A DNA stretch of 64,000 nucleotides, taken from contig NZ_CADIJR010000008.1 of NCBI RefSeq assembly GCF_902859645.1, forward strand, positions 62,001 through 126,000, in the 5' to 3' direction. The notes beneath the pieces were generated by a model. The model did no database searches and had not been told where the DNA came from. It saw only the letters and a program-made list of their open reading frames with translations. How positions within the stretch are numbered: position 1 is the stretch's first letter; each line of letters opens with the position of its first letter. This document shows, piece by piece, positions 1 through 6,518 of this stretch. The position numbers and the translations under genes were made by a program. The stretch is from Achromobacter insuavis (lineage in GTDB: Bacteria > Pseudomonadota > Gammaproteobacteria > Burkholderiales > Burkholderiaceae_B).

Positions 1-365
1 AGCGCGCCCACGGCCAGGCGCAGCACGAACAGGATCACGAAGCTGCCGGCAAAGCCCATGAAGAACGTCGCCGCCGACCACAGGATCAGCGCGGCCGCGT
101 ACAGCACGCGCGGCGACACGCGGTCCACCAGCCAGCCGCCGGGGATCTGCATGGCGGCATAGGTCCAGCCGAAGGCCGACAGGATCAGCCCTTCGTGCAC
201 CGTGTCCAGGCCGAACTCGTCCTTGAGGGCGGGCGCGGCGATGGACAGGTTGCTGCGGTCCAGGTAGTTGATGACGACGGTGATGAACAGCATCACCATG
301 ATGAGATAGCGGCTGCGCGTCGGCCGCTGGGCGCTTTGCAGGCCCGGGTGGGTGGCGGTGGTCAA
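1..365 (-). CDS. MFS transporter, ACS family (N-terminal part only)
   Basis: This gene leaves the window at its 3' end, so only the first 121 codons are visible. The translated start reads through a membrane helix containing INYLDRSNLSIAAPAL, the N-terminal signature of anion:cation symporters such as the galactonate and hexuronate carriers, followed by the MFS loop GGWLVDRVSPR. The start is taken as TTG at 365 because an AGAGGAG ribosome site lies just upstream and no ATG sits nearby. It follows dgoD by 32 bases on the same strand, so it most likely imports D-galactonate for the dgo enzymes. The substrate is inferred from context; the family assignment is firm. Confidence 0.85.
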   Translation of the reverse strand, partial: MTTATHPGLQSAQRPTRSRYLIMVMLFITVVINYLDRSNLSIAAPALKDEFGLDTVHEGLILSAFGWTYAAMQIPGGWLVDRVSPRVLYAAALILWSAATFFMGFAGSFVILFVLRLAVGA

Positions 366-397
366 GGGGGTCTCCTCTTTCGCTTTTTTCTACCGGC

Positions 398-1546
398 TTA
401 CCACTCGGCGAAGCTGCCGTCGGCGTGGCGCCAGATGGGGTTGCGCCAGCGGTGGCCCACCGCCGCGCGTTCTTTCACGTATTCCTCGTTGACCTCGATG
501 CCCAGGCCGGGGCCCTGGGGAATCGCGACCATGCCGTTCTCGTAGGCGAACACCTCGCGGTTGCTGACGTAGTCCAGCAGGTCGTTGGCGGCGTTGTAGT
601 GGATGCCCAGGCTCTGTTCCTGGATGAAGGCGTTGTAGCAACCGGCGTCGATCTGCAGGCAGGTGGCCAGCGCGATCGGGCCCAGCGGGCAGTGCAGCGC
701 CAGCGCCACGTCGTAGGCCTCGGCCATGGCGGCGATCTTGCGCGTCTCGGTGATGCCGCCGGCGTGCGACGGATCCGGCTGGATGATGTCGACGTAGCCG
801 TCGGCCAGCACGCGCTTGAAGTCCCAGCGCGAGAACAGGCGCTCGCCCAGCGCGATCGGCGTGGACGTCAGCGGCGCCAGTTCCTTCAGCGCCTCGTAGT
901 GTTCGCTGAGCACCGGCTCTTCGATGAACATCAGCTTGAACGGGTCCAGTTCCTTCATCAGCACCTTGGCCATCGGCTTGTGCACGCGGCCGTGGAAGTC
1001 CACGCCGATGCCGACGTTGGGGCCGACCGCGTCGCGCACGGCGGCCACGTTCTCCAGGCACTTCTCGACCTTGTCGAACGAATCGATGTACTGCAGTTCC
1101 TCGGTGCCGTTCATCTTGACGGCGGTGAAGCCGCGCTCGACCGCGCCCTTGGCGGCCGCGGCGGTGTCGGCCGGCCGGTCGCCGCCGATCCACGAATACA
1201 CGCGGATGCGGTCGCGCACGTTGCCGCCCAGCAGTTGCGACACGGGCACGCCCAGGTCCTTGCCCTTGATGTCCCACAGCGCCTGGTCGATGCCGGCCAG
1301 CGCGCTCATGTGGATGGCGCCGCCGCGGTAGAAGCCGCCGCGGTACAGCACGGTCCAGTGGTCCTCGATGTTGCGCGGGTCCTTGCCGATCAGGTAGTCC
1401 GACAGTTCTTCGACGGCGGCGGCCACCGAGTGGGCGCGGCCCTCGACGACCGGTTCACCCCAGCCGACGATGCCGGCGTCGGTTTCGATCTTCAGGAAGC
1501 ACCACCGCGGCGGCACGATGTAGGTAGTGAGCTTGGTGATCTTCAT
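398..1546 (-). CDS. dgoD: D-galactonate dehydratase
   Basis: This 382-residue enolase-superfamily enzyme converts D-galactonate to 2-dehydro-3-deoxy-D-galactonate in the cytoplasm. It starts [20 protein letters not shown], like E. coli DgoD, and has the same length. Mandelate racemase-type landmarks are present: VKMNG in the middle, GVDFHGR and FIEEPVL for metal-binding acids, and a late GLGIEVNEE. The ATG at 1546 overlaps the dgoA stop codon as ATGA, which indicates translational coupling; the long in-frame extension upstream has no family support. It is the third gene of a dgoK-dgoA-dgoD-transporter operon. Related sugar-acid dehydratases of this family act on other substrates, but the dgo context supports galactonate. 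Confidence 0.95.
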   Translation of the reverse strand: MKITKLTTYIVPPRWCFLKIETDAGIVGWGEPVVEGRAHSVAAAVEELSDYLIGKDPRNIEDHWTVLYRGGFYRGGAIHMSALAGIDQALWDIKGKDLGVPVSQLLGGNVRDRIRVYSWIGGDRPADTAAAAKGAVERGFTAVKMNGTEELQYIDSFDKVEKCLENVAAVRDAVGPNVGIGVDFHGRVHKPMAKVLMKELDPFKLMFIEEPVLSEHYEALKELAPLTSTPIALGERLFSRWDFKRVLADGYVDIIQPDPSHAGGITETRKIAAMAEAYDVALALHCPLGPIALATCLQIDAGCYNAFIQEQSLGIHYNAANDLLDYVSNREVFAYENGMVAIPQGPGLGIEVNEEYVKERAAVGHRWRNPIWRHADGSFAEW

Positions 1547-2196
1547 GCTTGGGTCTCCTGGGCGGGATAGGCGCGTTGCCAGGCGGCGATGAAAGCGCGC
1601 GCGTTCTGGCCGACTTCGTTGGCCGTGAGGCCGGGTTTGTACAAGGCGGAGCCCAGGCCGAAGCCGCTGGCGCCCGCCTGGGCGTAGGTGGAAAGGTTGT
1701 CGGGCGTGATGCCGCCGACCGGCACCAGCGCGATCGGCGGGCGCATCACCGCGCGCCAGGCCTTGAGCACGGCCGGGCCGAGCTGTTCGGCGGGGAACAT
1801 CTTGAGCACGTCGGCGCCGGCCGCCAGCGCGGCGAAGGCTTCGGTCGGCGTGGCCACGCCGGGGCACGACGCCAGGCCCGCGGCCTTGGCCGCGCGCACC
1901 ACGGCCAGGTCGCTGTGCGGCATGACGATCAGCTCGCCGCCGGCGTCCTTGATGCGCGCCACGTCATCGGGGTTCAGCACCGTGCCGGCGCCCACCAGGC
2001 AGTCGGCCGGCAGCGCGTCGCGCATGGCGCGGATGCTGGCCAGCGGATCCGGCGAATTCAGCGGCACTTCGATCAGGCGAAAGCCCGCCTCGTACAGCGC
2101 TTGCGCGACGGGCACGGCCTCGGCGGGCGTGATGCCGCGCAGGATGGCGATCAGGCCGCAATGGGCCATGGCGGTTTGCAGTCCGGTATGGGTCAT
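1543..2196 (-). CDS. dgoA: 2-dehydro-3-deoxy-6-phosphogalactonate aldolase
   Basis: This KDPGal aldolase (217 residues) splits phosphorylated 2-dehydro-3-deoxygalactonate into pyruvate and glyceraldehyde 3-phosphate. The class I KDPG/KDPGal aldolase pattern is visible: [13 protein letters not shown] near the N-terminus, the VGAGTVLN segment, the SPG-like [11 protein letters not shown], the Schiff-base lysine region [11 protein letters not shown], and a phosphate-binding PVGGI. ATG at 2196 is used because it overlaps the dgoK stop as ATGA. A second methionine ten codons later (MAHCGL) would match the shorter E. coli protein and cannot be excluded. Both ends are coupled to neighbours by four-base overlaps, so the operon is probably translated as a unit. 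Confidence 0.94.
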   Translation of the reverse strand: MTHTGLQTAMAHCGLIAILRGITPAEAVPVAQALYEAGFRLIEVPLNSPDPLASIRAMRDALPADCLVGAGTVLNPDDVARIKDAGGELIVMPHSDLAVVRAAKAAGLASCPGVATPTEAFAALAAGADVLKMFPAEQLGPAVLKAWRAVMRPPIALVPVGGITPDNLSTYAQAGASGFGLGSALYKPGLTANEVGQNARAFIAAWQRAYPAQETQA

Positions 2197-3209
2197 GATG
2201 TGGTCTCGGAGGAAGAGGGTGCGGGCACCAGTCCGGCGGAAACCGCCAGGTGCCACAGGCCGCGTTCGGTGGCGTGTTGCGCCAGTTGCGGCGTGCCCAG
2301 GCCGTAGTGCCGCAGCGCCACGATGTAGCGCTGGCACAGCGCGTCGTCGCCGCACAGCACGATGCGCGGCAGCTCGCCCTGCAGCCGCAGCATGTCGGCC
2401 AGCGCGCAGATTTCATGGCCGATCAGCAGGCCCGACAGGTAATCGGCCTGCGACACGCCGGCCAGTTCGCCGGTCAGCCCCAGCGCGCGGGTGCTGAAGA
2501 TCGTCGACAGCACGCCGGCGCGTCCGGCCGGCACGCCAGCCACTTTCACGCCGCGCTCGAACGCCGCCATGTCGGAGGTCGGCGCCTCGACCATGGTGCG
2601 GCCCAGGATGGTGTGGCCGCGCAGCGCGGCATAGACCTCGCCGGTCATGAAGGTATCGAAATGCGTGACCTGGCCGCGGCGCGCGTTGACCCACTTGGAG
2701 TGCGTGCCCGGCAGGCCGATCAGCACGCTGTCGGCGGGATCGTTGCCCTGGTCGAACAGCACGCCGAAGACCTGGGTCTCTTCGCCGCGCATCACATTGG
2801 GCAGGCCGTGGCGCTGGATGAGGCCGGGCACGATGTGCACCGGCGTCGCGCCATTGCGCTCGACGCGCGTCAGCAGCGTGCCGATGCGTTCCAGGTCGAC
2901 CGGCACATCCAGGTAGGCGGCCTCTTGCCAGCCCTGCGCGCTGCCGACCATGCCGCAGGCGATCACGGGCAGGTGCGGCTCGGCCCGCAGCCAGTCGCCG
3001 CAGGCCTGCTCGAAGGCCAGTTCGAAGCCCGATTGGCCGCTGGGCGTGGCGGCGCCGTCTTGCAAGGGCTGTGGCAGGCGCATGATGCCCCACGGCAGAT
3101 GGCGGGTATCCAGCGTGCGCCCGGCGCCATCGAGGCGATAGGCGCGCAGCGAAGAGGTGCCCCAATCCAGCGCTATCAGGGCCGCGCGGGCAGGCAATCC
3201 GGTTGTCAT
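2193..3209 (-). CDS. dgoK: 2-dehydro-3-deoxygalactonokinase
   Basis: This 338-residue kinase phosphorylates 2-dehydro-3-deoxygalactonate, the step before the aldolase. The N-terminal phosphate-binding loop ALDWGTSSLRAYR and the later GLPGTHSKWV are typical of DgoK in the ASKHA superfamily. It is the first gene of the minus-strand dgo operon. A good sigma70-type promoter lies upstream at 3350-3378, close to inverted repeats that may bind the divergent IclR regulator. The order kinase-aldolase-dehydratase-transporter matches dgoKAD-T in enterobacteria, where the two middle functions may be fused. Confidence 0.94.
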   Translation of the reverse strand: MTTGLPARAALIALDWGTSSLRAYRLDGAGRTLDTRHLPWGIMRLPQPLQDGAATPSGQSGFELAFEQACGDWLRAEPHLPVIACGMVGSAQGWQEAAYLDVPVDLERIGTLLTRVERNGATPVHIVPGLIQRHGLPNVMRGEETQVFGVLFDQGNDPADSVLIGLPGTHSKWVNARRGQVTHFDTFMTGEVYAALRGHTILGRTMVEAPTSDMAAFERGVKVAGVPAGRAGVLSTIFSTRALGLTGELAGVSQADYLSGLLIGHEICALADMLRLQGELPRIVLCGDDALCQRYIVALRHYGLGTPQLAQHATERGLWHLAVSAGLVPAPSSSETTS

Positions 3210-3349
3210 CAGAATCTGTCTCGTCTCGGGCCGGCGGCGCGCTGCGGGCGAGGGCGCGGGGAGGCGTTCGCGCGCGGCAGGAGCTGGTCGACCTTGTTGT
3301 CGTCAGGCCCGCGACGGCGCCAGGACGGCGCGGGGGCGGGTTGGGAAAA

Positions 3350-3378
3350 ATTCTAGATCAGCGCTTGAAAAATCTCAA
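3350..3378 (-). promoter_or_regulatory. sigma70-type promoter of the dgo operon
   Basis: On the minus strand TTGAGA (3378-3373) and TAGAAT (3355-3350) are separated by exactly 17 bases; each differs from consensus at one position. It lies about 140 bases upstream of dgoK. It interleaves with a divergent promoter for the regulator gene, so one bound repressor could close both. Confidence 0.65.
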
Positions 3379-3393
3379 AATATAGAATTAAAT
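3365..3393 (+). promoter_or_regulatory. probable promoter of the IclR regulator gene
   Basis: TTGAAA (3365-3370) and TTAAAT (3388-3393) have a 17-base spacer on the plus strand. The -35 hexamer is good and the -10 is weak (4 of 6). It overlaps the dgo promoter on the other strand. The leader between it and the regulator contains the 14-bp tandem repeat. Confidence 0.45.
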
Positions 3394-3410
3394 CCCATAT
3401 ACAGGGATTG

Positions 3411-3507
3411 GTCTCTAGCTTCCCGTCTCTAGCTTCCCGTCTCTAGCTTCCCGTCTCTAGCTTCCCGTCTCTCGCTTCCCGTTTCTCGCTTCCCGTTCCC
3501 CGTTCCC
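3411..3507. repeat. 14-bp tandem repeat in the regulator leader
   Basis: Six head-to-tail copies of GTCTCTAGCTTCCC (3411-3494) are followed by a degenerate seventh (3495-3507). The first four copies are identical; copies five and six carry CTCG in place of CTAG, and copy six also has TTT for TCT. The array ends about 22 bases before the IclR start codon, so a change in copy number would alter the leader and the promoter-to-gene spacing. Confidence 0.95.
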
Positions 3508-3529
3508 GATTTCCAGCACCTGTTCCTCC

Positions 3530-4360
3530 ATGTCCGATTCTTCCCCCGCCTACGATCCCGACGCCGCGGCCCCCGCCGGCACGCAGACCCTGATGCGCGG
3601 ATTGGGCGTGATCCAGGCCGTCGCCGCGGGCGCGCGCGATCTCAAGGACATCTGCGCCCATATCGGCGTGGCGCGCAGCACCACGCACCGGCTCGCCAGT
3701 TGCCTGGTGCAGGAGCGTTACCTGCGCTCGCTGCCCGGCGTCGGCTACGTGCTCGGCCCGAAACTGATCGAACTCGGCTTCCAGGCGCGCGAAGCCTTCC
3801 CCATGGCGACCTTGGCGCGGCCCTATCTGGACAGCCTCGCCGCCGAGACCGGCGACACCATCCACCTGGCCGTGCGCGACAACGACGAAGTGCTGTACCT
3901 GGAAAAGATTCCCGGCAAGAAGGGATTGGAGATGCGCTCGCGCGTCGGCCATCGCATGCCCTTGGCCGCCACCGGCGTCGGCAAGGCGCTGCTGCTCGAT
4001 GCCGACGAACCGCAATGGAAGGCGCTGCATCGCGTCGGCGCGCCGGTGTCCTCGCGCGCGCCGGGCGGCCGCCAGACCTGGGAGGCCTTCCGCGACCGCA
4101 TGCGCGACTACGCCGCCCACGGCTACGCCTTCGACCTGGAAGACAACGAGCCGTCGATCCGCTGCGTGGCAGCGCCTGTGCGCGACGCCTCCAGCGGCAT
4201 CGTCGCCGCCATCAGCGTGTCCAGCACGGTGCCGTACATGTCGCTGGAACGCATGCACGACATGGTCACGGTGGTGCAGGACGCGGCGGCGCGCATCTCG
4301 GCCGAACTGGGCTGGAAGGTGCAGGGCGGTCCCTCCAAGCCGCGCGACGCCGACCAGTAG
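3530..4360 (+). CDS. IclR-family transcriptional regulator of the dgo operon
   Basis: This 276-residue protein has an N-terminal winged helix-turn-helix (about residues 20-80, with VARSTTHRLASCLVQERYL as the recognition region) and a C-terminal IclR effector domain (GVGKALLLDAD, GYAFDLEDNEPSIRCVAAPV, ISVSSTVPYM). It is transcribed away from dgoK. In E. coli the galactonate regulator DgoR belongs to the GntR family, so an unrelated regulator appears to do the job here; this is inferred from position. The ATG at 3530 follows a C-rich leader with only a poor ribosome site, and the tandem repeat lies just upstream. Repressor or activator role cannot be told from sequence. Confidence 0.88.
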   Translation: MSDSSPAYDPDAAAPAGTQTLMRGLGVIQAVAAGARDLKDICAHIGVARSTTHRLASCLVQERYLRSLPGVGYVLGPKLIELGFQAREAFPMATLARPYLDSLAAETGDTIHLAVRDNDEVLYLEKIPGKKGLEMRSRVGHRMPLAATGVGKALLLDADEPQWKALHRVGAPVSSRAPGGRQTWEAFRDRMRDYAAHGYAFDLEDNEPSIRCVAAPVRDASSGIVAAISVSSTVPYMSLERMHDMVTVVQDAAARISAELGWKVQGGPSKPRDADQ

Positions 4361-4572
4361 GGCAACACATCGGTAAATACCGCGAGCGATCCTCGCATTG
4401 CGCGCGACCCCGGGGCCCTGACGCGGGGCGCCCGACGGCTACGCCGGTCCAGGTCAAATCTCCGACCAATTCATATGCCGCCGCTACCGGCAGGGCACCC
4501 TATCGGTGCTAGTCTCTTGCTCAACCATCCCTGACGCTCATCACGATTGAGTAGATTTCCGGCGACGAGCAC

Positions 4573-5082
4573 GTGGCGCCCCAACCTGATGTCGAGCGCC
4601 TGTATGCGGCCTATGCCGAGCGGCTGCGTCGTTACCTGTTCCTGAAGACCGGCGAAGCCGAACTCAGCGCCGACCTGGTGCAGGACTGCTTCGCCCGCCT
4701 CCTTGCCCACCAGGAAGACGTCCCGCTGGACGACACCGCGCTGGCCTATCTCTACGCCATCGCCAATCGCCTGCTCATCGACCATCGCCGCAATCATCAT
4801 CAATCCCGCACCGACATGGCGTCGGATGACGTACTGGAAGGCGTGCGCGATCCGCGCACCGCGCCCGACGTGCACGTGCACGTCCGCCGGCAACTGGCGC
4901 GGTTGACCGCGACCCTGGCTGAACTGCCGCCACGCACGCGCCAGATCTTCAAGCTCTGCCGCGTCGAGGGCCTGAGCCATGCGCAGGCCGCGCGCTATCT
5001 GGACATCTCTCCCAGCTCGGTGCAGAAGCACCTGGCCATGGCGCTTGAACTGATGCGCGAACGCCTGGGGAACGATCCATGA
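4573..5082 (+). CDS. hasI: FecI-like ECF sigma factor of the has locus
   Basis: This 169-residue protein has region 2 (LVQDCFARLLAH with AYLYAIANRLLIDHRR) and region 4 (LPPRTRQIFKLCRVEGLSHAQAARYLDISPSSVQKHLAMAL split by a variable linker), the pattern of iron-starvation sigma factors. GTG at 4573 is the start that keeps region 2 complete. It precedes a FecR-like anti-sigma gene and a TonB receptor with a signalling domain, so it should be the sigma factor of a cell-surface signalling system for haem. Three near-identical promoter-like sites (5113, 6443, 19960) are the predicted targets. None is found in front of hasI itself, and the 212 bases upstream show no convincing Fur box. Confidence 0.9.
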   Translation: MAPQPDVERLYAAYAERLRRYLFLKTGEAELSADLVQDCFARLLAHQEDVPLDDTALAYLYAIANRLLIDHRRNHHQSRTDMASDDVLEGVRDPRTAPDVHVHVRRQLARLTATLAELPPRTRQIFKLCRVEGLSHAQAARYLDISPSSVQKHLAMALELMRERLGNDP

Positions 5083-5112
5083 GCCCGCGCAATGAATACG
5101 CGCTTTGGGCGC

Positions 5113-5146
5113 TTTTTTTACTGTCTTTCGCGTCCGGGCCGTTTAT
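5113..5146 (+). promoter_or_regulatory. predicted HasI-dependent promoter of hasS
   Basis: Seven T followed by ACTGT (5113-5124), then 14 bases, then CCGTTTAT (5139-5146). The same elements with the same spacing occur before hasR and before the secreted RTX protein gene. Its place between sigma and anti-sigma genes matches Serratia marcescens, where hasS is known to be transcribed by HasI while hasI is not. A start codon follows 21 bases later. Confidence 0.75.
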
Positions 5147-5167
5147 TCCTTTCATGAAGATCCCATC

Positions 5168-6187
5168 ATGTATCCGCTGAACCGCTTCGGCCGCCAACGG
5201 CGCCTGCGCCGCCAGGCCAGCCGGTGGGCCGTGCGCCTGGAGGCGGGCGCGCTCGCGCCGGCCGAACAGCGCCGCCTCGATCGTTGGTTGGCGCGCGACG
5301 CGCGCCATGGCCCGGCTCTGGCCGATGCCGAAATGGTCTGGGCCCTGGCAGGCGCCTGCCGCGACGCGGCGGTCTGCGCGCAGCCGGCGTCTCGGTCTGG
5401 GCGCGATCCCTGGCGCGCCTGTGTCGCGTCGTGGCGGCGGGCCGGCCGTCTGCTGCCATCGCGACGCGCACTGGCGCTGACGGCCTTGGCGCTGGTGGCG
5501 GCCGGCGCGGTCAATGGTCCGGACATCGTCGCGCCCTGGTTGGCCGACTACCGCAGCGGCGTCGGCGAAGTCCGATCCTTCGCGTTGCCCGACGGCAGCC
5601 TCGTGCTGCTGGGCAGCAACAGCGCGCTGGATGTGGAATACGACGCCATGGCCCGCCGGGTGCGCCTGCTGCGCGGCGAAGCGGTGTTTTCGCCAGCGCC
5701 CACCGGAGCGGCCGAGCCGCGCCGTTTCGTGGTGACGAGCGCGGGCGCCAGCATGACCGCGCTGGGCACGCGCTACGCCGTGCGGCGCCAGGATGCCGGC
5801 CATGGCTGGGTCGGTGTGTTGCAGCATCGCGTAGACCTCGCGCTGGACCGGCCGCCCTCGTCAGGCGAGGCGAGCCTGACACTGGGCTCGGGCGACAGCG
5901 CCACTTTCAGCCATGCCGGTGGCGTTGCGCGCAGCGCCGTCGCGCCCGCGCGCGGGGCCGCCTGGGCCGACGGCTATCTCATCTTCGAAGGCGAACCGCT
6001 GGAGCAGGTCCTGCAACGCATCGGCGATTTCCGGCCGGGCCGGCTGATCCTGGCGAACCGCGCGGCGGCGCGCAGGCCGGTGAACGCGCTGTTCCATCTG
6101 GATAACCTCGACGGCGCACTGGCCACGCTCTGTGGCGAGATGCAGCTTGCGCAGCTGCGGTTGCCGGGGGTGACGGTGCTGTACTGA
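5168..6187 (+). CDS. hasS: FecR-like anti-sigma/sigma-regulator protein
   Basis: This 339-residue inner-membrane protein has an N-terminal cytoplasmic domain of the DUF4880 type (ASRWAVRLEAGALAPAEQRR, then an invariant tryptophan-rich helix with DAEMVWALAG), one membrane segment at about residues 101-116, and a periplasmic FecR domain (GSLVLLGSNSALDVEYD, RGEAVF, ALGTRYAVR, then the C-terminal STN-contacting region). It should hold HasI inactive until HasR binds haem-loaded HasA. ATG at 5168 is chosen because it lies downstream of the predicted HasI promoter; an in-frame ATG at 5105 would sit inside the promoter. Codon use and GC fit the chromosome. Confidence 0.9.
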   Translation: MYPLNRFGRQRRLRRQASRWAVRLEAGALAPAEQRRLDRWLARDARHGPALADAEMVWALAGACRDAAVCAQPASRSGRDPWRACVASWRRAGRLLPSRRALALTALALVAAGAVNGPDIVAPWLADYRSGVGEVRSFALPDGSLVLLGSNSALDVEYDAMARRVRLLRGEAVFSPAPTGAAEPRRFVVTSAGASMTALGTRYAVRRQDAGHGWVGVLQHRVDLALDRPPSSGEASLTLGSGDSATFSHAGGVARSAVAPARGAAWADGYLIFEGEPLEQVLQRIGDFRPGRLILANRAAARRPVNALFHLDNLDGALATLCGEMQLAQLRLPGVTVLY

Positions 6188-6442
6188 AAAGCGTCGAGTC
6201 CTTGCGCGCCGGGTGCGGTTTTACAAAGCCTGGTTTGTAAAACGGAAAAACAAACGCTGGTCTGTATTCGGCACTTTTCCGCTTGCCGACGGCGCTCTGG
6301 ATGGTGGGCGACAGCCGTGGCCCAAAAGCGTCGGCGATGCGATCCATCGCGAGGCGCGTGCAGCGCCATCGCCAGGTCCTGAGTAAGACGAAGTCAGGAC
6401 GCCTCCGCGCCGCTCTCCCTCTGGCAACTGTCTTTTCCGAAC
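6188..6442. promoter_or_regulatory. hasS-hasR intergenic region with inverted repeats
   Basis: The gap between hasS and hasR (about 330 bases) holds no gene. It contains a perfect AT-rich inverted repeat, GTTTTACAAA (6218-6227) with TTTGTAAAAC (6234-6243) around a six-base loop. A second inverted repeat is CGGAAAA (6243-6249) with TTTTCCG (6275-6281), and a third is GTCCTGA (6376-6382) with TCAGGAC (6394-6400). The first could end hasS transcription or bind a regulator; lacking a T-run on either strand it is not a standard terminator. Confidence 0.6.
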
Positions 6443-6476
6443 TTTTTTTACTGTAGTTCGATTCTCAACCGTTAAT
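6443..6476 (+). promoter_or_regulatory. predicted HasI-dependent promoter of hasR
   Basis: Seven T plus ACTGT (6443-6454), 14 bases, then CCGTTAAT (6469-6476). It shares CTCAACCGTTWATG with the site at 19960 and the same upstream block with the site at 5113. GGTAATGAT directly downstream (6477-6485) resembles half of a Fur box, but the other half is poor, so Fur control is not claimed. Confidence 0.78.
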
Positions 6477-6518
6477 GGTAATGATGCGCGTTTGCATCGA
6501 TGGCAACCAGAGACGAAA

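Larger units (their letters stand above)
3349..3409. promoter_or_regulatory. candidate IclR operator region (two inverted repeats)
   Basis: Two inverted repeats sit on the divergent promoters: AATTCTA (3349-3355) with TAGAATT (3383-3389), and AATCCC (3391-3396) with GGGATT (3404-3409). The first pair overlaps the dgo -10. IclR-family regulators usually bind palindromes in divergent promoters, which makes this the likely binding region; no direct evidence is available. Confidence 0.45.

Noticed and set aside
3411-3507. CRISPR-like array
   Set aside because: Copies are contiguous without spacers and the unit is only 14 bases; it is a simple tandem repeat.
5101-5119. Rho-independent terminator between hasI and hasS (GCGC...GCGC followed by T7)
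   Set aside because: The possible stem is only four base pairs, and the T-run is a shared part of the three-site promoter pattern.
5105-5167. Upstream start for hasS adding 21 residues
   Set aside because: The extension would be encoded by the predicted HasI promoter itself, and its sequence is unlike FecR N-termini.
6476-6490. Fur box overlapping the hasR promoter
   Set aside because: Only the left half (TGGTAAT) resembles the TGATAAT half-site; the right half matches at about three of seven positions, which is too weak to claim.
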